Below are positions 23,623 to 33,698 of a stretch of 33,939 bases of DNA, piece by piece. The stretch is from Prochlorococcus sp. AG-355-I04 (lineage in GTDB: Bacteria > Cyanobacteriota > Cyanobacteriia > PCC-6307 > Cyanobiaceae), in assembly GCA_003280915.1 (NCBI GenBank), contig QCDL01000013.1, positions 1 through 33,939 on the forward strand. The letters are read 5' to 3'. Numbering within the stretch: the stretch's first letter is position 1; every line of letters starts with the position of its first letter. The notes under the pieces were generated by a model. It had not been told where the DNA came from. It saw only the letters and a list, made by a program, of their open reading frames with translations, and did not search any database. The position numbers and the translations under genes were made by a program.

Positions 23623-24601
23623 AGAAGTATTAGAAGATATAGGGGAAAAAGAATTAATAAATAGGCTAGGAAAATTTATGCCTAAAAACCAAATTTCAGA
23701 TGATTGCGCTTTAATTAAAACTAAAAATGAAAATTTACTTGTTAATACTGATTCTTTGGTAGAAAATGTTCATTTCAATGACATTACTATTTGTCCTAGG
23801 GACCTTGGGTGGAAAGCAGTTGTAAGCAACATCTCAGACTTATTATCTAGTGGAAGCAAGAAAACTATTGGTATTACAATAAGCTTAGTTCTACCTCCTA
23901 GAACTGAGTGGATTTGGGTTGAAGAATTATACAAAGGAATAAATAAAGCATTAGCAGAATATGGCGGAGTAATTCTAGGGGGAGATTGCACAAAGGGGGA
24001 TGAAAAAATCATTTCAATTACGGCCTTAGGAATTCAAGGTGAACTTGAATTACGAAGAAACGCATGTAAACCAGGGGAGATAATCTTAACTACAGGAATT
24101 CATGGTCTTAGCAAACTTGGATTTTTGATACAAAATAAAATTAATTTCGATAACAAATTTTCTCTTAATGAAAGATTAATCATTAAGTCCATTGAACATT
24201 TTTGTCGCCCAAGAGTTTACCCAAATTTTCTAAATAATCTCCTCACAACTCGCTCCAACAAAAAAATAAGGAGAATAGGATGCACTGATAGCAGTGATGG
24301 TCTATTTCAAGCCCTACAAGATTTAGCAATAGCTAGCAACTGTAAAGCAATCATAAATTATGGGAAAATACCTAAAGATAGGGATTGGCCTAAAGGAGAT
24401 AAATGGGACGAATATTATTTTTTTGGGGGAGAAGATTATGAATTGGTTTTCTCATTGCCAAAAAAATGGGCGAAAAATTTATCTAAACTTGATAAAGATA
24501 TTAACGAGATTGGTTTTTTTACTCATGGTGAACCATCAATTGAATTTAAAGATAATAAAAAAAACGAATTATTTAATAACACACCTTTCAAACACTTTTA
24601 A
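23615..24601 (+). CDS. thiL: Thiamine-monophosphate kinase
   Basis: Phosphorylates thiamine monophosphate to the active diphosphate with ATP. The 328 residues carry the ThiL/PurM-type motifs: DDCALI (Mg-nucleotide Asp pair), VNTDSLVENVHF, LGWKAVVSNISDLLSSG, ILGGDCTKGD, CTDSSDGLFQALQDLA and FFGGEDYELVF. All expected Asp residues are visible. The start ATG lies inside the last codons of the cyclophilin gene (8 bp overlap), so expression is coupled. The stop codon directly abuts the stop of gap2 on the opposite strand, with no spacer. Confidence 0.93.
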   Translation: MHKEVLEDIGEKELINRLGKFMPKNQISDDCALIKTKNENLLVNTDSLVENVHFNDITICPRDLGWKAVVSNISDLLSSGSKKTIGITISLVLPPRTEWIWVEELYKGINKALAEYGGVILGGDCTKGDEKIISITALGIQGELELRRNACKPGEIILTTGIHGLSKLGFLIQNKINFDNKFSLNERLIIKSIEHFCRPRVYPNFLNNLLTTRSNKKIRRIGCTDSSDGLFQALQDLAIASNCKAIINYGKIPKDRDWPKGDKWDEYYFFGGEDYELVFSLPKKWAKNLSKLDKDINEIGFFTHGEPSIEFKDNKKNELFNNTPFKHF

Positions 24602-25624
24602 TTACTCCCAATTTTTAGCAACAATCTCTGCTAAATCTACAACTCTCTGACTATAACCCCACTCATTGTCGTACCATGCAAGCACCTTTACAAGGTTATC
24701 TCCGATACACATAGTAAGATCACTATCAACAATTGATGATTCATTAGTACCTGCATAATCGCTTGACACTAATGGTTCATCTCCATACTTAATAATGCCT
24801 TTCATTGTAGTCAGAGATGCATCCTTGAGAGCATTATTGACTTCTTCAGCTGTGACAGATTTAGAAGATTCAAAAACAAAATCTACTGCTGAAACGTTAG
24901 GAGTTGGAACTCTCATCGCAATTCCAGTTAATTTGCCTTTCATTTCTGGATAGACAAGGGCGACTGCTTTTGCAGCTCCTGTAGAAGTAGGAACGATATT
25001 TGTAGCAGCGGCTCTAGCCCTTCTTAGGTCTCTATGACTATTATCTAAAATTCTTTGATCACCTGTATAACTATGAATTGTAGTCATCAAACCTTTATTA
25101 ATCCCAAAAGTTTGATCTAAAACTTTGACTACTGGAGCTAAACAGTTCGTTGTACAACTAGCATTACTCAAAATATCATAATCTTTGTGTTTATATGTAT
25201 CAGCATTAACTCCAACTACATAAGTACCAACACCATCGCCTTTACCAGGAGCAGTTAAGATAACTTTTTTTGCTCCTACCTCTAAGTGCTTACTTGCTCC
25301 AACGTCTGTATTAAATACACCAGTAGATTCAATAACCAAATCTACACCCCAGTCTTTCCAAGGAAGATTCATTGGGTTTCTATCTGAGAAACATTTAATT
25401 GTCTTGTTATTAATTACAAAAGTATCATCAGTATATTGAATATCAACACCATCAAGTTGACCAAGGACTGAGTCATATTTTAATAAATGAGCATTAGTCT
25501 TAGGATCTGATGTAACGTTAATTCCGACTACTTCAATATTGGTGTAAGCCCCTCTACTGAGCCAACAACGCATAAAGTTTCGACCAATTCTGCCAAAGCC
25601 GTTAATTGCAACACGCAAAGTCAT
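24602..25624 (-). CDS. gap2: Glyceraldehyde-3-phosphate dehydrogenase, Gap2 type
   Basis: Calvin-cycle GAPDH of cyanobacteria, working in the reductive direction with NADPH and also with NADH (family knowledge). The 340 residues start with [15 protein letters not shown] (nucleotide fold) and contain the catalytic Cys in [12 protein letters not shown], the [11 protein letters not shown] block and the substrate-binding STGAAKAV. The end [19 protein letters not shown] is also typical. The type is judged from the N-terminal [18 protein letters not shown] pattern and the lack of a Gap1-like acidic residue after the second strand, so less firm than the enzyme itself. Divergent from murC across 193 bp. 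Confidence 0.94.
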   Translation of the reverse strand: MTLRVAINGFGRIGRNFMRCWLSRGAYTNIEVVGINVTSDPKTNAHLLKYDSVLGQLDGVDIQYTDDTFVINNKTIKCFSDRNPMNLPWKDWGVDLVIESTGVFNTDVGASKHLEVGAKKVILTAPGKGDGVGTYVVGVNADTYKHKDYDILSNASCTTNCLAPVVKVLDQTFGINKGLMTTIHSYTGDQRILDNSHRDLRRARAAATNIVPTSTGAAKAVALVYPEMKGKLTGIAMRVPTPNVSAVDFVFESSKSVTAEEVNNALKDASLTTMKGIIKYGDEPLVSSDYAGTNESSIVDSDLTMCIGDNLVKVLAWYDNEWGYSQRVVDLAEIVAKNWE

Positions 25625-25660
25625 AACTAATAATTTCTAAATGATTAACCTAAGTTGCTG

Positions 25661-25666
25661 ATCATA
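25661..25666 (-). promoter_or_regulatory. Candidate -10 box for gap2
   Basis: TATGAT on the minus strand, 37-42 bp before the gap2 start, in a 193 bp divergent gap with murC. No matching -35 was found at 17 bp. The rest of the gap is poly-A/T-rich (25740-25770) and shows no other element. Confidence 0.3.
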
Positions 25667-25817
25667 CTGAATTTTGTGCAATAACGTAAGGTTTTTTTGA
25701 TTTATTAAGCAAATAAGTCTAGTTTTGTATTAATTCAAGAAAAAAAACATTTTTTTTTTAAGAAAAAATAGCAAAATTTTACCTAGAAGTTATTTTGATT
25801 TAAGTAAAAGATAAACA

Positions 25818-27239
25818 TTGGATAAAAAATTACTTTTGAAAAGTCATTTTCATTTTATTGGGATCGGAGGTATTGGGATGTCAGCATTAGCAATGGGTTT
25901 ACTTAAAAAAGGTTGTTCAGTTTCAGGATCTGATTTAGTTAAAAACGATGAAACTAATAAATTGGAGAAACTAGGTGCAGTAATCTTTACTTCTCAAGTT
26001 CGACAAAATATTCAATTTGTTACTTCAAAATTTACTAACAGATTGATTAATTTTGTAGTAAGCTCCGCAATCAAGCCAGAAAATGAAGAATTTTCGTATT
26101 GCAAAGAAAAAAATTTATCAATAAAACATCGTTCAGAGATACTTGCAATGCTAATGCGCACTTATACTGCATTGGCGATAGCAGGCAGCCACGGAAAAAC
26201 ATCAACTAGTACATTTCTTTCTACGATACTTGAGTTATGTACACGTAATTCTTCTTCTATAACTGGAGGAATAATTCCTATTTACGACTCTAATTGTCAT
26301 TTAGAAAATACAAAATACTTAGTAGCTGAAGTTGATGAATCTGATGGGACTATTGACAAATATAAATCTGATATTGGAATAATCAATAACATTGATTTTG
26401 ATCATTGCGATCACTTTTCTGATTTAAGTGAAGTCATATCTTCTTTTAAAAGTTTCGCTAAAAACTCTAAAAAATTATTACTTAATTTTGATTGTGAAAC
26501 CTCAAGAAAAAATTTTTATTCTAATTGTAAGTGGTCAAACTCTACGGCTAAAAACGTATCATATGCAATTATCCCGACTGAAATTAATTCAAAGTATACA
26601 ATTGGAAAATATTATGAAAATGGAAATTTTATCAGTAATTTAAATATTCCAATTCCAGGACTTCACAATCTATCCAATATCACTGCAGCAATAGCAGCTT
26701 CCAGAATGATAGGAGTAGATTTTATAGAAATTAAGAAAAATATACAATATTTGAAACTGCCAAAAAAAAGATTTGAATTTAGAGGCCAAATAGATGAAAG
26801 AAGTTTATATGATGATTATGCACATCACCCAAACGAAATAAAAGAGACGATTAAATTAGGGAGATTATTTATTAAGCAAAAAAATAAAAATGAATTTCAA
26901 AAAAATAGACTAATTGCTTTATTTCAACCTCATAGATATTCTCGAGTAAAGCAATTTAATAAAGAATTCGCTGAAGAATTATCAAAAGCAGATGTTATAT
27001 ATGTAACCAGTATTTATGCAGCAGGAGAAGAAAACGAAGATAAAATTACTTCCAAAATTATTACTGATCTGATTTATAAAAAAAATAAAAATGTTAGTTA
27101 CATAAAAAATTATTTTGAATTTACAAAGAATTTTTACGAATTAACTCAAAAAGGGGATTTAATTTTGAATATGGGAGCTGGTGATTGTCATAATTTCTGG
27201 TCAATTTTAAATGAAAAAAATAATTACAATAAAAACTAA
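25818..27239 (+). CDS. murC: UDP-N-acetylmuramate--L-alanine ligase
   Basis: Adds L-alanine to UDP-MurNAc, the first peptide step of peptidoglycan precursor synthesis, in the cytoplasm. The 473 residues show the Rossmann-like N-domain (FHFIGIGGIGMSALA), the ATP loop GSHGKTSTST near 122, EVDESDGT and NNIDFDHCDHF in the central domain, and the C-terminal domain with DDYAHHPNEIKET and FQPHRYSR. The start must be the TTG at 25818; the first in-frame ATG lies inside the conserved GIGGIGM motif. Followed by murB after 3 bp, clearly one operon. Confidence 0.95.
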   Translation: MDKKLLLKSHFHFIGIGGIGMSALAMGLLKKGCSVSGSDLVKNDETNKLEKLGAVIFTSQVRQNIQFVTSKFTNRLINFVVSSAIKPENEEFSYCKEKNLSIKHRSEILAMLMRTYTALAIAGSHGKTSTSTFLSTILELCTRNSSSITGGIIPIYDSNCHLENTKYLVAEVDESDGTIDKYKSDIGIINNIDFDHCDHFSDLSEVISSFKSFAKNSKKLLLNFDCETSRKNFYSNCKWSNSTAKNVSYAIIPTEINSKYTIGKYYENGNFISNLNIPIPGLHNLSNITAAIAASRMIGVDFIEIKKNIQYLKLPKKRFEFRGQIDERSLYDDYAHHPNEIKETIKLGRLFIKQKNKNEFQKNRLIALFQPHRYSRVKQFNKEFAEELSKADVIYVTSIYAAGEENEDKITSKIITDLIYKKNKNVSYIKNYFEFTKNFYELTQKGDLILNMGAGDCHNFWSILNEKNNYNKN

Positions 27240-27242
27240 TTT

Positions 27243-28136
27243 ATGAATAAAAAAATTTTTTCTGAAAACTGTAATTTAAGTAGTTATACAACTATAAAAG
27301 TGGGAGGAGTAGCTGAATATTTTGCTGAGCCAAGAAGCATTCAAGAACTTTCATATCTAATAAAATGGGCTAATTTAAATAAACAAAGATGTCAAATAAT
27401 TGGCGCAGGTTCAAATCTTTTAATAAATAATATTTTCATAAAAGGCTTAGTTATTTGTACAAAAAAATTGAAATCACTAAAGATAGAACCATATTCAGGA
27501 ATTATTGAAGCGGAAACAGGTGTAATGCTCCCAACATTATCTAATTCCCTTGCTAAAAATGGTTTACAAGGAGGGGAATGGGCTGTCGGAATTCCAGGAA
27601 CATTAGGAGGCGCAATTTTTATGAATGCTGGTACAGGTAATTTATCACTAGCAAAAAATCTTATTTCCGTAAAAGTTATTAATAATAAAACTCTTGAAAA
27701 ACTTGAAATTGAAAAAAAAGATATCAATTTTGACTATAGATTTAGCTCTTTTCAAAGAAATGATTTAACAATCATTAGTGCAAAATTACATTTTGAACCT
27801 AATGGAAATCTAGAAAAATTAATTCAAACAACCAAAAATAACCTTAAATTAAAAACAGAAACACAACCATATCATCAACCAAGTTTTGGTAGTGTTTTTA
27901 AAAATCCTGAAAATAATTATGCAGCAAAATTAATTGATGATATTGGTTTAAAGGGATTTAAAATTGGCGGTGCTGAAATTTCTACAATGCATTCAAATTT
28001 TATAATTAATACTTCTTCAGCAAGTTCAAAAGATATTTATGAATTAATAACAGTAATTCAACAAAAAGTACTACAAAACAAAGGGATTTATTTGCAACCG
28101 GAAGTAAGAATGATTGGTTTTGACTATCCTAACTAA
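27243..28136 (+). CDS. murB: UDP-N-acetylenolpyruvoylglucosamine reductase
   Basis: FAD enzyme that reduces UDP-GlcNAc-enolpyruvate to UDP-MurNAc with NADPH, just before the MurC step. The 297 residues contain the FAD-binding blocks [22 protein letters not shown] (about 55-64) and [15 protein letters not shown]. The catalytic Ser is in [10 protein letters not shown] and the catalytic Glu is in [10 protein letters not shown] at the end. The YRFSSFQ block contains the conserved Tyr-Arg. Length and motif order fit the short MurB type. Same operon as murC, with ybaB 17 bp downstream. Confidence 0.95.
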   Translation: MNKKIFSENCNLSSYTTIKVGGVAEYFAEPRSIQELSYLIKWANLNKQRCQIIGAGSNLLINNIFIKGLVICTKKLKSLKIEPYSGIIEAETGVMLPTLSNSLAKNGLQGGEWAVGIPGTLGGAIFMNAGTGNLSLAKNLISVKVINNKTLEKLEIEKKDINFDYRFSSFQRNDLTIISAKLHFEPNGNLEKLIQTTKNNLKLKTETQPYHQPSFGSVFKNPENNYAAKLIDDIGLKGFKIGGAEISTMHSNFIINTSSASSKDIYELITVIQQKVLQNKGIYLQPEVRMIGFDYPN

Positions 28137-28153
28137 AGAAACTTTTTTACAAA

Positions 28154-28504
28154 ATGGCGGGTTTTGGACTTCCTAACTTTGGACAACTTACAGAAGCTTT
28201 TAAAAAAGCTAAACAAATTCAGCAAGATGCTCAAAAATTACAAGATGAACTTGAAAATATGGAGATTGAAGGCAAAAGTGATGATGAAATGATAAAAGTT
28301 TGGATAAGTGGAAACCAACTTCCCTTAAAGGTAGAAGTACAAGAAAATATTTTAAATGCAAATAAAGAACAAATAGAGCAAAATATTCTACAAGCTATTC
28401 AAAAAGCTCATGAATTATCAACTACAACTATGAAAGAAAGGATGAATGATTTGACTGGTGGATTAAATCTTAATCTTCCTGGTTTTGATAATAGTGACTC
28501 TTAG
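28154..28504 (+). CDS. YbaB/EbfC nucleoid-associated protein
   Basis: 116-residue DNA-binding protein of the YbaB/EbfC family, which forms tweezer-like dimers and coats DNA. It starts with a Gly/Phe-rich segment ([12 protein letters not shown]), then the long helix [19 protein letters not shown], a strand region ([16 protein letters not shown]), and the C-terminal helix [20 protein letters not shown]. This is a textbook order. It lies 17 bp after murB on the same strand. The last 35 bp overlap the end of rsgA on the other strand. Confidence 0.88.
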   Translation: MAGFGLPNFGQLTEAFKKAKQIQQDAQKLQDELENMEIEGKSDDEMIKVWISGNQLPLKVEVQENILNANKEQIEQNILQAIQKAHELSTTTMKERMNDLTGGLNLNLPGFDNSDS

Positions 28505-29387
28505 AAGACTCAATCATTTCTTTATAAAAAGAATATCTTTCGAAGGATTTATCTAAATTACATCCCTCATCGTTTAAATGTAAGCAGTTACGAAATTTAC
28601 ACTTAATTCCTTCTTCGATTACCTGTTTATATATTTCTGAATAAAGATTTGGTAACAACTTAATATCAACCTCTAGAGGTTGCATATTAAAACCAGGAGT
28701 ATCCACAATGTAACTTTGATTCGACAAAGCAAATAACTCAACATTTCTAGTAGTATTTTTTCCTCTCTTAATTTTATTGGAAACTGGGGCAGTACTATTT
28801 TGAAGACCTGGAATAATCATATTTAGCAAAGTAGTTTTGCCAACTCCGGATGGACCCATAAAAATTGAACATTCTTTTTGCTTTAGCTCGGCTAATAAAT
28901 TTTTAAAACAATCAGATTTCTTTAAATTTAAAGTTATTAATTGGTAACCCCATTTCTCAAATTTATCAAGTAGATATGATCTTCTTTTATCAGAAATTAA
29001 ATCACACTTTGTCAAGACTAGTGAGACTTCAACTCCCATTGATTCTGCTGATATCAAAAACCTATTAACTTGAGATAAATTTAACTCTGGTTCATCAACG
29101 GAAAAAGTAACGTATATGTTAGAAATATTTGCAACAGAGGGTCTAACTAAAAGATTTTTTCTTTTTTTTAAACTTGTTATTACCGCGCGTTTACTTTTAA
29201 AGTCAATTTTTTCAAGCGCTACTTCATCTCCAACATAAATTAATTGATCCTTGAAATTTATAGACTTCTTGACCTTACATAAAAATTTTTGGCTATTTCC
29301 AGAGTTTTCTTGATTTTTTAAATCAACTAAAAAAAAATCATTAAATTTTTTTGTAACTAAACCTAAATATTTACTATTAGTTCTCAT
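28470..29387 (-). CDS. rsgA: Ribosome small subunit GTPase RsgA
   Basis: Circularly permuted GTPase that helps mature the 30S subunit. The 305 residues show an N-terminal OB-fold (about 1-75), then the permuted G-motifs in the order G4 (LTKCDLI), G1 ([12 protein letters not shown]), switch region ([11 protein letters not shown]) and G3 (DTPGFN). A C-terminal zinc-type region follows, with Cys/His pattern [14 protein letters not shown]. Complete and of normal length. Its start overlaps the end of the TusA-like gene by 11 bp, and its end overlaps ybaB tail to tail. Confidence 0.94.
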   Translation of the reverse strand: MRTNSKYLGLVTKKFNDFFLVDLKNQENSGNSQKFLCKVKKSINFKDQLIYVGDEVALEKIDFKSKRAVITSLKKRKNLLVRPSVANISNIYVTFSVDEPELNLSQVNRFLISAESMGVEVSLVLTKCDLISDKRRSYLLDKFEKWGYQLITLNLKKSDCFKNLLAELKQKECSIFMGPSGVGKTTLLNMIIPGLQNSTAPVSNKIKRGKNTTRNVELFALSNQSYIVDTPGFNMQPLEVDIKLLPNLYSEIYKQVIEEGIKCKFRNCLHLNDEGCNLDKSFERYSFYKEMIESSKSHYYQNQED

Positions 29388-29607
29388 TCAATATTTTTAT
29401 TTTTATAAATTTTTCATTTTCTTTGATTTGTTTAAACAAACATCCCATCTCTTTTAAATTGTTTAATACCATTTCTTCTGGTTCACCTTTATCTAGTTCA
29501 ACAATAAGTTGTTCATTTTTAGATAACTTCTCCAAAGCCAATTTAATTTTGACAACATTTAAAGGACATGGAACAGATTTAAGATCCAAATGCTTTAAGG
29601 AAGTCAT
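29377..29607 (-). CDS. TusA/SirA-like sulfur carrier protein
   Basis: 76-residue protein of the TusA (SirA/YeeD) family, which passes sulfur as a persulfide on a conserved Cys. The family signature is near the start: LDLKSVPCPLNVVKIKLALEKL, in which the Cys of CPLN matches the CPxP motif, with Asn instead of the last Pro. LDKGEPEEMVLNNLKEMG in the second half also fits. It overlaps rsgA by 11 bp and dnaJ by 1 bp, in one tightly packed operon. Its acceptor is unknown. Confidence 0.82.
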   Translation of the reverse strand: MTSLKHLDLKSVPCPLNVVKIKLALEKLSKNEQLIVELDKGEPEEMVLNNLKEMGCLFKQIKENEKFIKIKILNEN

Positions 29608-30731
29608 TAAGATTCTTTACCAAATAGTTTACTAAACAGTCCAGTACTGGAATTAATATTTTTATCTGAATATTGAGAAGCTAAACCCTCTAAAAGCTCT
29701 CTTTCTGAGTCGGTTATACGAGTTGGTAATTTTACTTTTACCAAAACTTCATGATTTCCTCTCGCAACCGGATTTCCAAGTCTAGGTACCCCTTTATTCT
29801 CAAGTGAAAGAGTTGTATTTGGCTGCGTGCCACTTGGAATTTTTAAATTAACATCTCCATCAACTGTAGTGATTTTTACAGTATCACCCAAAATAGCCTG
29901 TAAATAACTCACTGCTATTTCTGAATAAATAGTTACACCATCTCTTTTAAGTTTTGAATCATTCTTAACCTTTATAAAAACATAAAGATCTCCAGGTGGA
30001 CCCCCTTTCAAACCAACATTTCCCTCGCCGGAAACTCTTAATTTAGTGCCAGTATCAACTCCTGCAGGAATATTAATTCTTAATTTTTTTCTGACTTGCT
30101 TTACGCCATTACCGCCGCAAGTTACACATGGATCTGCAATTATCTGGCCAACCCCATTACATGAAGGACATTCAGCTACTTGTGTGAAATTACCAAAAGG
30201 TGTTCTTGTAGCTCTTCTAACTTGTCCACTTCCACCACATGTTGAACAAGTTTTGGGTCCTGTACCTGGTTTTGCACCTGTTCCCCTACAGACTTCACAT
30301 GTCTCCAAATGAGGAATTTTAATTTCTTTTTGTTGGCCAAAAATTGCATCTTTAAAGTCAACATTAAGGTCATACCTTAGATCATCTCCTTGTTGAGGGC
30401 CTCTTCTTTGTGTTCTTCCTCCTTGTGGATTTTGCCCACCAAAGCCATTAAAAAAAGTTTCAAATAAATCTGCAAAGCCACCCATATCTCCCATATCAGG
30501 CATTCCAGCTGCACCTCCAAGGCCAGCTTCTCCAAATTGGTCATATCTTGCTCTAGTTTCAGGATCAGCTAATGCTTCGTAAGCCTTACCAATTTCTTTA
30601 AATTTATCTTCCGCACCAGGTTCTTTATTAACATCAGGATGGTATTGTCTTGCTAATTTTCTATAAGCCCTTTTTAAGGTATCCGCATCAGCATCTCTTG
30701 AAACTCCAAGTATTTGGTAAAAATCAGCCAT
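29607..30731 (-). CDS. dnaJ: Chaperone DnaJ (type I)
   Basis: Hsp40 co-chaperone that stimulates DnaK ATP hydrolysis. The 374 residues contain the J domain (1-65) with the essential HPD, a short Gly/Phe region with [15 protein letters not shown], and the zinc domain with four CxxCxGxG-type motifs ([32 protein letters not shown]). C-terminal substrate-binding domains follow. All four zinc motifs are intact, so it is a true type I protein. Located 29 bp downstream of grpE on the same strand. No CIRCE operator was seen near this operon. Confidence 0.96.
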   Translation of the reverse strand: MADFYQILGVSRDADADTLKRAYRKLARQYHPDVNKEPGAEDKFKEIGKAYEALADPETRARYDQFGEAGLGGAAGMPDMGDMGGFADLFETFFNGFGGQNPQGGRTQRRGPQQGDDLRYDLNVDFKDAIFGQQKEIKIPHLETCEVCRGTGAKPGTGPKTCSTCGGSGQVRRATRTPFGNFTQVAECPSCNGVGQIIADPCVTCGGNGVKQVRKKLRINIPAGVDTGTKLRVSGEGNVGLKGGPPGDLYVFIKVKNDSKLKRDGVTIYSEIAVSYLQAILGDTVKITTVDGDVNLKIPSGTQPNTTLSLENKGVPRLGNPVARGNHEVLVKVKLPTRITDSERELLEGLASQYSDKNINSSTGLFSKLFGKES

Positions 30732-30760
30732 TAGATAATGCTCAAATAAGAATTTGGAAT

Positions 30761-31480
30761 TTATACATCTTCAGAAGTATTTACCTCTGAATTAGCATCC
30801 CCTTCAACTGTATCCTTTTCTACTTCCTGTTGTGAATTTTGTTTACCTGGTCCCATAGAAACCTTAACCAATGCATGTCTCAAAACCTTACCCTCTAGAT
30901 GATATCCTCGCTGCAATTCTTCAATAATAAAATCCTCTTCTAACTCTTCACTAGGTTCTCTTAATACAGCTTCATGCAAGTTTGGATCAAATTGCTGACC
31001 AACAACTCTCATAGGTGACACTCCCTGTTGTTTTAAAACTTCTACTAGTTGTTTATACAATCCTTGATAACTTCTATGAAGAGCTTGAGCCTCCTCATTT
31101 TCTGGTTTAAGTTGTTGTCTTGCTCTCTCAAAATTGTCAACAATAGGAAGTATGGCAGTTAAAGTCTTGGAAACAAGTTGGATTTTCAAATCGTCCTGAT
31201 CCCTAGACTGCCTTTTTCTGAAATTATCAAAATCTGCTGAAATCCTTACATATTGATTTTTTAATGTTTCATGCTCTTTTTCTAATTGTTCTAATCTTGC
31301 ATCATTATTTGAGATAGTATTTTTTAATTCTTCAGTATTAATTTCTTCTGTTTTTTGAGAAGATAATTCATCATTTTCAGTAGTTGAATTTTGGGTAAAT
31401 GATATATCCTCAGGAGCATTATCCTGATTACAATCATCATTTTCTTTATTATCAATATTGTCTGATTGATTTTCAATCAT
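30761..31480 (-). CDS. grpE: Nucleotide exchange factor GrpE
   Basis: Releases ADP from DnaK. I chose the ATG at 31480 ([14 protein letters not shown]), giving 239 residues; an in-frame ATG at 31531 would add 17 residues that look like intergenic sequence. The first 60 residues are acidic and disordered, then a long coiled coil (about 60-115) and the GrpE core: [47 protein letters not shown], and the closing [18 protein letters not shown]. Forms an operon with dnaJ. Confidence 0.94.
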   Translation of the reverse strand: MIENQSDNIDNKENDDCNQDNAPEDISFTQNSTTENDELSSQKTEEINTEELKNTISNNDARLEQLEKEHETLKNQYVRISADFDNFRKRQSRDQDDLKIQLVSKTLTAILPIVDNFERARQQLKPENEEAQALHRSYQGLYKQLVEVLKQQGVSPMRVVGQQFDPNLHEAVLREPSEELEEDFIIEELQRGYHLEGKVLRHALVKVSMGPGKQNSQQEVEKDTVEGDANSEVNTSEDV

Positions 31481-31533
31481 TTTTCTAAAATTTAATAAAA
31501 CTATTCTCCAATAAAGTGATGCACAAAACAAGT

Positions 31534-31547
31534 TGCGGAAGGCCGCA
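31534..31547 (-). terminator. Possible terminator between msrB and grpE
   Basis: G+C-rich hairpin TGCGG (31534-31538) / CCGCA (31543-31547) with a four-base loop, 8 bp after the msrB stop. On the minus strand it is followed by AACTTGTTTTG, a weak T tail. It may separate msrB from the grpE-dnaJ operon. Confidence 0.4.
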
Positions 31548-31554
31548 CAAATAT

Positions 31555-32049
31555 TTAGTCAGGAACAAATCGTAACGCTAATCCATTGTTGCAGTATCTT
31601 TTACCAGTGGGAAGTGGCCCATCATTGAAAACATGACCTTGATGTCCTCCACATCTAGAGCAATGATATTCGGTTCTAGGGACAATTAACTTAAAATCAA
31701 CTTTTGTTTCTACTGACCCTTGAATTGAATCCCAAAAACTTGGCCATCCTGTGCCACTATCGAACTTTTTATCTGAGGAAAAAAGTGGCAAATCGCATCC
31801 TGCACAGTAAAAAATCCCTTTTCTTTTTTCATTATTTAATTGGCTACTGAAAGCTCTTTCAGTGCCTTCCTCCCTCAAAATATAATAAGATTCTGGACTT
31901 AGCCTAGATTTCCATTCATCTTTTGATAAATTCCACTCCTCTTTAGAAACAAGCGAAGAAGCTAATACTTGCATAGGCTTAAAGATTATTTTTAAAATTG
32001 ACATAGTAGGAATTAAAATAAAAGTTCTTCTTGATAGAAATTGATTCAT
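31555..32049 (-). CDS. msrB: Exported methionine-R-sulfoxide reductase MsrB
   Basis: Repairs oxidised methionine (R form). 164 residues: a twin-arginine-like signal (SRRTFILIP within the first 15 residues, hydrophobic stretch, LAS at about 31), then a full MsrB domain. Both zinc Cys pairs are present (CAGC and CSRC), as are SGTGWPSFW and the catalytic Cys in [12 protein letters not shown]. The signal suggests Tat-dependent export to lumen or periplasm, where photosynthetic oxidants form; this is inference. It is divergent from the dusA-like gene 23 bp away and followed by grpE. Confidence 0.9.
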   Translation of the reverse strand: MNQFLSRRTFILIPTMSILKIIFKPMQVLASSLVSKEEWNLSKDEWKSRLSPESYYILREEGTERAFSSQLNNEKRKGIFYCAGCDLPLFSSDKKFDSGTGWPSFWDSIQGSVETKVDFKLIVPRTEYHCSRCGGHQGHVFNDGPLPTGKRYCNNGLALRFVPD

Positions 32050-32072
32050 ATATTTAAATTACATAAAAAATA

Positions 32073-33077
32073 ATGAGTTCCAATCCTTCTAATTCTATTA
32101 AAAATATTCATAAATTAAGTATTGCTCCAATGATGGATTGTACAGATAAGCATTTCAGAATGATAATGAGAAAAATAAGTTCTGAAGCTCTATTGTATAC
32201 CGAAATGATTGTGGCCCAGAGCTTAGTTTATACGAATAAAAAAGAAAACTTCCTAGATTTTAATAGTGAAGAACACCCGATATCGATTCAGTTTGGCGGG
32301 GACGATCCTAAAATACTCAAAGAAGCAGCGCAAATGGCAGAGGATTGGGGTTATGACGAAATAAACTTTAATGTTGGTTGTCCGAGTCCAAGAGTCTGTT
32401 CTGGAAATTTTGGCGCTTCACTTATGAAAGATCCAAAAAAAGTAGCTAAATGTATAGAATCCTTAAAAAATAATTGTAACTTACCGGTTACGATCAAACA
32501 CAGAATAGGTGTGGATAATGATGATAGTTTCACTAAATTAAATAATTTCGTAAGAATTATTGCAAATGCTGGTGCAGACAGATTTACAGTTCATGCAAGG
32601 AAAGCCATATTAAAAGGTTTAAATCCAAAACAAAACAGAACTATTCCTCCGCTTAATTACGATGTAGTAAAAAAATTAAAAAATTTCAATCCAAAATTAT
32701 TAATAGAAATAAATGGAGGTTTCACTAATATCGATGAATCGTTAGAAGCTCTTAATGATTTTGATGGTGTCATGATTGGAAGATCAGTATATAATCATCC
32801 TTTGAGATGGGCGGAAATTGATCAAAGAGTTTATGGGATCAATACGAAATCCAAATCTGCTTCAGCAATTATCTTCTCTTTAGTTCCATACATAGAAAAA
32901 CACTTAACTAATGGAGGAAAATCATGGGATATATGTAAACATCTTATAAATTTAGTTGAAGGGATTCCTAAAGCTAAAATTTGGAGAAATCAAATTTCAA
33001 CTAAGTCTATTAAAAAAGAATTAGACATTAAATTTCTTATTGAATTAACTTCAAGACTTGAAGAAATGGGATATTAA
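32073..33077 (+). CDS. dusA: tRNA-dihydrouridine synthase (DusA-like)
   Basis: FMN enzyme that reduces uridines in the D-loop of tRNA. The 334 residues form a TIM barrel with family blocks SIAPMMDCTDKHFRMIMR, LLYTEMIVAQ, PISIQFGGDDP, INFNVGCPSPRV (catalytic Cys in CSGNFGASLM), IKHRIGVD, FTVHARKA, EINGGF and GVMIGRSVYNHP. The MMDWTD/MMDCTD start and length are those of DusA rather than DusB or DusC. Its last 4 bp overlap the end of the RRM protein gene, tail to tail. Confidence 0.91.
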   Translation: MSSNPSNSIKNIHKLSIAPMMDCTDKHFRMIMRKISSEALLYTEMIVAQSLVYTNKKENFLDFNSEEHPISIQFGGDDPKILKEAAQMAEDWGYDEINFNVGCPSPRVCSGNFGASLMKDPKKVAKCIESLKNNCNLPVTIKHRIGVDNDDSFTKLNNFVRIIANAGADRFTVHARKAILKGLNPKQNRTIPPLNYDVVKKLKNFNPKLLIEINGGFTNIDESLEALNDFDGVMIGRSVYNHPLRWAEIDQRVYGINTKSKSASAIIFSLVPYIEKHLTNGGKSWDICKHLINLVEGIPKAKIWRNQISTKSIKKELDIKFLIELTSRLEEMGY

Positions 33078-33583
33078 TTCTCCTCGTTTGGTACGTTATT
33101 CACGTTTGAAACTCCCCTTTTTCTCCTGCTCCTGCCGCTTTCATATTCAGAGTTGTCAGAAGAATTTCCATAACTTCTGTCTTCCCAACCTTCTGCTCCA
33201 GATGATTTATTAGTATAAGAGCTATTAGATTCAGAATTACCACCACTATAGCCACCACCGCCATAGCCTCCATTATTGCCACCGCCATAGCCGCCGCCGC
33301 CGTAGCCTCCTCCTCTTCCTCCTCTACGAGAACCGCCAGAACCTCTTGGCTCGGCTTTATTAATTCTTAATGGTCTTCCCATGAGTTCAGTGCCTTGCAA
33401 ACCATCAATAGCGGTTGACTCAATCGCTTCATCTGCCATTTCAATAAATGCAAATCCTCTTTTCCTTCCAGTATCTCTTTCCAAGGGTAGAGAACAATTT
33501 AAAACCTCACCAAAAGGGGCAAATAACTGCATGACATCTTCGCGCTCTGCGCGGAATGGCAAATTGCCAACAAAAATACTCAC
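33074..33583 (-). CDS. Glycine-rich RRM RNA-binding protein
   Basis: Cyanobacterial Rbp-type protein, many of which accumulate in the cold and may act on mRNA localisation or stability. The 169 residues begin with a single RRM (1-80): RNP2 SIFVGNLPF and RNP1 KRGFAFIEM. A Gly/Tyr-rich tail follows with repeated GGGYGGGGYGGG-type units (about 88-115), then a Ser/Asn-rich region and a basic end (GRSRRKRG). The tail is longer than the minimal Rbp type, and its Gly repeats are likely to vary between strains. A TATAAG -10-like box (minus strand, 33614-33609) lies just upstream. Confidence 0.9.
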   Translation of the reverse strand: MSIFVGNLPFRAEREDVMQLFAPFGEVLNCSLPLERDTGRKRGFAFIEMADEAIESTAIDGLQGTELMGRPLRINKAEPRGSGGSRRGGRGGGYGGGGYGGGNNGGYGGGGYSGGNSESNSSYTNKSSGAEGWEDRSYGNSSDNSEYESGRSRRKRGVSNVNNVPNEEN

Positions 33584-33619
33584 TTTAAACTAAACAAAGA
33601 AAATTAACCTTATAAAAAA

Positions 33620-33634
33620 ACTACAATAAGTAGT
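33620..33634 (-). terminator. Possible terminator downstream of argH
   Basis: Minus-strand hairpin ACTAC-TTATT-GTAGT followed by a run of seven T (33614-33620 region), 65 bp after the argH stop. The stem is short and A+T-rich, so confidence is modest. Confidence 0.4.
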
Positions 33635-33698
33635 CCCATAACGTTGCTTTACTATTCTACTTCAAAGGATACCCTTGTTGTAGAAAAATAATTGAGAT

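Noticed and set aside
30761-31560. CIRCE-type heat shock operator before grpE
   Set aside because: No TTAGCACTC-N9-GAGTGCTAA-like sequence is present upstream of grpE or dnaJ.
33100-33320. Glycine-codon repeats in the RRM gene as a DNA repeat array or CRISPR
   Set aside because: The repeats are explained by the Gly/Tyr-rich protein tail and have no spacers.
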